A stretch of 64,000 nt of DNA from Amaurobius ferox (taxonomy: Eukaryota; Arthropoda; Arachnida; Araneae; Amaurobiidae): assembly GCA_951213105.1 (NCBI GenBank), contig OX578152.1, forward strand, positions 95,912,568-95,976,567. The letters are read 5' to 3'. Below, piece after piece: positions 60,613 through 64,000 of the stretch (positions are counted from its first letter, which is position 1; each line of letters begins with the position of its first letter). The notes beneath the pieces are model-generated. The model ran no database searches and was not told where the DNA came from. It saw only the letters and a list, made by a program, of their open reading frames with translations. The position numbers were made by a program, and so were the translations under genes.

Positions 60613-61843
60613 GTATATTTTCCCTACTTTTTAAATATGGATTGTAATTAATTTTATTTCACGTGTTATGCATTATACGCCCAGATCCAGCTGTAAAATA
60701 AGGATCTCTACCCAGATAGTTTTGAAAAGTGACACAAAATACTAGTATGTGCATTTTTTGTTTTCTTGATTCAGATTCTTCTATATTCAAACGTGCATCC
60801 TTCATAACTTCAAAACTCAAGTTAATAAACCCAGGAAGGTGCACCTTGATGATTTTTTTTTTAATTCCAATTAGTAATTTTATATTTTAACATGATTTTG
60901 AGCAATATTCACACAAATCAGTTCCTGAACGACCTAAAGTATTACCACAGAGTTTTCATCTTGACACCATGGGAAAAATGAACGCTTTTTCCAATGATAT
61001 TTGACAATTTCTTCATATATACATTGAAATTTGGATTTTTTTTTTTAGGTTATTTGATATTTCTTTCACCATATCTGAAAAACTAAGACTAACACAATTC
61101 TATAATTTGGCAAAAAGTTTATATATCTTCTCATTCTAACAATTAATTTTTTTTTTTATTTCATAAGTAATTAATTTTTTGTCATTTTTTGAAGCAAGTG
61201 AACCTGTAAGATTTTCACAATATTCCTCAATGAAGTTTCATACCTTTTTCGACCTGCCGACCGTGCATGCTCACTCAGCAATGGGATTTAAGTCATTCCT
61301 ACAGAAGGAGAAATTCTTTCAAAGGATCATTTTATTTTTTTAGCTTTCGACATTCGTGGAGTAGTGCTCTTTGCATTTAAATTAAAATTTTCACATTTTG
61401 TAGTGATTTGGATTGAAACTGATTTGATGATTTGAAAACAGTGGTATTATTTTAGTGATGAACACTTATTTAGACCCCAGACAATGCCAAATAATTCATT
61501 CTATTGCTAAATATAGGGAAGTGAAATGCAATATTCTAGTTAGACATGACCTCATACTTATACTAAGAGACTGCTAAGAAATTTTTAAAATATATATATT
61601 TTTACCCTTGTAATTATTTAATAATAAAGCATATTTATAAATGTGATTTCATTTAACTTAATGGTATTGTTAATCTTGGAAGGTGGGTTTGCCTACATTA
61701 TGAAAGTTAGTTTACTTTACATTTTGAAGAAACTCATGATGCTTAAATACTTATGATTTTCATAATAAAAGTTCTCTTTGACACTGAAACTTGAGTATGA
61801 TGTATGTAAGATGTTAACTGAAAGTGCATTTTTCTTGCTTTAG
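60613..61843 (+). other. Last Sec16 intron
   Basis: 1.2 kb. It contains an inverted, diverged copy of the dispersed repeat at about 61230-61510, recognised by cacttatttagaccccagac and gtgatttggattgaaactga. Nothing else is seen. Confidence 0.55.
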
Positions 61844-61969
61844 GAGCAATCTCAAGTTCAATCAGCACCTTTGATGTTTGATCCAGCAGAATTTGACTCA
61901 CGAAGGTCAAATATGCCGAGCCAGAGGCACACCATCGGACGCACAGGTCGTCGAACGTATCCTACGTGA
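61844..61969 (+). CDS. Sec16: Sec16 last coding exon with stop codon
   Basis: Forty-one codons and a TGA at 61967-61969. It contains SAPLMFDPAEFDSRRS and a basic end (RHTIGRTGRRTYPT). The MFDP--F motif resembles the short hydrophobic motif near the end of vertebrate Sec16A. The acceptor is ttgctttag. All 14 confident exons together give 1578 translatable bases, exactly 526 codons including the stop, which supports the joined model. Confidence 0.83.
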   Translation, partial: EQSQVQSAPLMFDPAEFDSRRSNMPSQRHTIGRTGRRTYPT

Positions 61970-62088
61970 AAAACATGAAAAGGTTCTATACTTTCAGTGG
62001 TGGGCAGGAAAGGCTCCATTTTCTAATGAACTGTAAAATGTGATAGCAATTAATTATAAAGTATTGATCACTTTGAAAATTATTTTTA

Positions 62089-62094
62089 AATAAA
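62089..62094 (+). terminator. Likely polyadenylation signal of Sec16
   Basis: AATAAA lies 120 bp after the stop codon, so the 3' UTR would be short. Other AATAAA-like hexamers occur further on (for example near 62323 and 62866), so alternative longer 3' ends are possible. Confidence 0.6.
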
Positions 62095-64000
62095 GATATT
62101 TATATATTTGATTATACAATTGCAATGAGTTAAGGAGTTCTTTTCCATAATTTTTTAACTTTTGCAATGAATATATCTCTTAAGGTTTGTTAATCTTATG
62201 ACCTTGAAAATAACCAATGATGAAATTAATTAATAAGACCTGTCATATATCCCAATCACTCTTGCATTATTTTAAGATACTAATTATATTTTTCCAGTTT
62301 TAAGGAACTTCTTGACTTATAAATGAATAAAAATTGTATTTAAATGGATTTTTTATTACCTGTAATTTTTATTATGGATTGTTTTTCTTATTTAAAAGGC
62401 ATGGATGGACAATTATAGCTAAAAAATATGGAATGTGATTCTTTTAATTTAATTTTTTAGCCTGTAAAATTCAAAATGTGAAATCAAATTTTAAGACTGT
62501 TTCCTTCCAGAACATGCCTTGTACATTGTAGCTGAAAATTACTGTTGCATTCCTAATATGTATGTGCTTTAGATAGTGCATGTACAGATATATTGTAAAA
62601 AAGTTGTTTAGAGTTATTGTTTTAGGCCTTTGTGGTATGTACAGATGGTAATTGGAGAGAGAATATTAAATAATGTTTATTTCCTGAGTTTCCTGGGGTT
62701 TTTTTTTTTTTTGTGTGTGTGTGTGTGTGTGTAAACAGTCAACCACTTTTAACCCACAGACTATTTTAGCCATAATAATGTGCACAGTTAAAAGTGTGAA
62801 ATTTCTTTAGCACCATCACTATTTTTGTTAAACATTTTGAATGATAAAGTGTCATCTATTATAATAAAGATAATTGCGAAGTATGATAAAGTCAGCTTTA
62901 CATCAAGATCTGCCACACAATGCTAGTATCTACTTAATGTCAATGCCAATTCCTTGATGAAAAAAGCCATGACAATTAGACAACAATAATTGTTTCGATG
63001 GCATTCAGAGTCCCCTTCATCAGATAAAAAACAATATGTACTTACTAATCAAAATATTAAATACAACAGCATAATTGTATATAATCTTGCAATTAGTAGA
63101 CACTTTTTTTGACCTAATAAAGGGGTCTCTTAATAGAAGCAGATATGAAAATTGGATGAAAATTGTTTTATGGGTATTAAGTACAAGAAGGATGTATTCT
63201 CACAAGCAGCAGTTATATTTATTGTGCATTTGAGAATGTACCATGAATGTTGCCCGAGAGTTAAAATAGGGTAATTATATAAAATAACTATAAATTTTAT
63301 TCATATAAATAGTGAAAATTGCATGCCACTATTGAAATCTCAATTTCAACAATCTCAGCACAATTAAACCAATTTATATATTAGCCATTACAAAATAAGT
63401 GCCCACTACTTGAATAATAGAGATACATAACATCATACTCCAAATCTCGAAAAACTCAACTTCAAAGAATTGAGTCTGGAAGGGAGAAGATTAACACCCC
63501 CACTCTCCTCTCAACAAAATGAGTTTATTCCTTCCACCGTGCCTGGAAGTGGTATAGTAATTTACTAAAAGCCTTCGATCCTATATATCTCGCCTAAATG
63601 GGGCGAGGATTCTGCTTACTACTAGGTTCATTAAAAAAAACCAAAACATGGCTGGGTTAAAAAATTTATAATTAATAAACGGACGAGTTTATGAATTTTT
63701 TTTTTTCTTCTGGAGTGATCTGTGATATATTTAGGAGCTGCTATTAAAATATGAATGCTGGATGGCATGTCAAGTTTTGTATGTATCATAATATAAAAAG
63801 TGTAAAGCTTTAAAATGCACAAAAAGTATATATTTTTTTTTAATTTATCTATTCATCATATAGGCTCAATTCAAAGTTTGTTTTGAAAGAAAATTTTTGT
63901 ATCCTTTTTGATTGTGTGTTAGGATAGAAACTCTGATAAAAATTTTAGGTCGTTAAGTAATTGATTTGTGTAAATATCAGGCTAAAACATAAAATAAATA
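62095..64000. other. 3' flank, no gene seen
   Basis: AT-rich sequence with a T/TG run (62701-62732), a hammerhead-like core on the minus strand (63023-62992) and a partial dispersed-repeat copy near 63388-63480 (aaataagtgcccactacttg). The minus-strand open frame at 63631-63822 has no recognisable content. Confidence 0.5.

Overview
The window is animal nuclear DNA, very AT-rich, with short exons in long introns bounded by GT-AG sites. Its interspersed repeats (Tc1/mariner, piggyBac, hAT, pogo, LINE and Penelope-type debris) are typical of arthropods. The low GC content, long introns and Tcb1-like Tc1 copies make a spider or other arachnid my best guess, but this is inference.

One gene dominates: the 3' two thirds of a plus-strand Sec16 gene, the ER-exit-site scaffold for COPII coat assembly. 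Fourteen exons can be joined in a consistent reading frame from 2233 to the stop codon at 61967-61969. They give 525 residues: the end of the Sec13-binding ancestral-coatomer helical domain (2233-13364), a Gln/Asn/Ser/Pro-rich linker (14719-19013), a basic serine-rich stretch (42433-42624), the conserved C-terminal block (48139-48440) and a disordered tail (50069-61969). The 5' part of the gene lies left of the window. A further 1116-bp open exon (38849-39964) has good splice sites and is phase 0 at both ends. It would add 372 lysine/serine-rich residues in frame between two phase-0 Sec16 exons, and it is the most interesting unexplained coding signal here.

Layout: 1-2232 upstream intron with a hAT-like short element; 2339-7389 Tc1 copy, two miRNA-like hairpins and a hAT relic; 7721-13247 a reverse-transcriptase relic beside a piggyBac copy with intact ends; 14813-17103 a deleted hAT with a perfect 8-bp target duplication; 19014-38848 a 19.8-kb intron with satellites, a CATACCTGCC-ended element and several repeat families; 39965-48138 Penelope/hammerhead-like inverted pair, TA arrays, a CpG-rich island, Tc1 and pogo relics; 50168-56144 LINE fragment, mariner, second hammerhead-like pair; 56277-60538 a foldback element and a piggyBac deletion derivative; 61970-64000 3' UTR and flank.

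No tRNA, rRNA, CRISPR array or bacterial-type feature was found. None of the transposases looks functional: each has stops, frameshifts or deletions.
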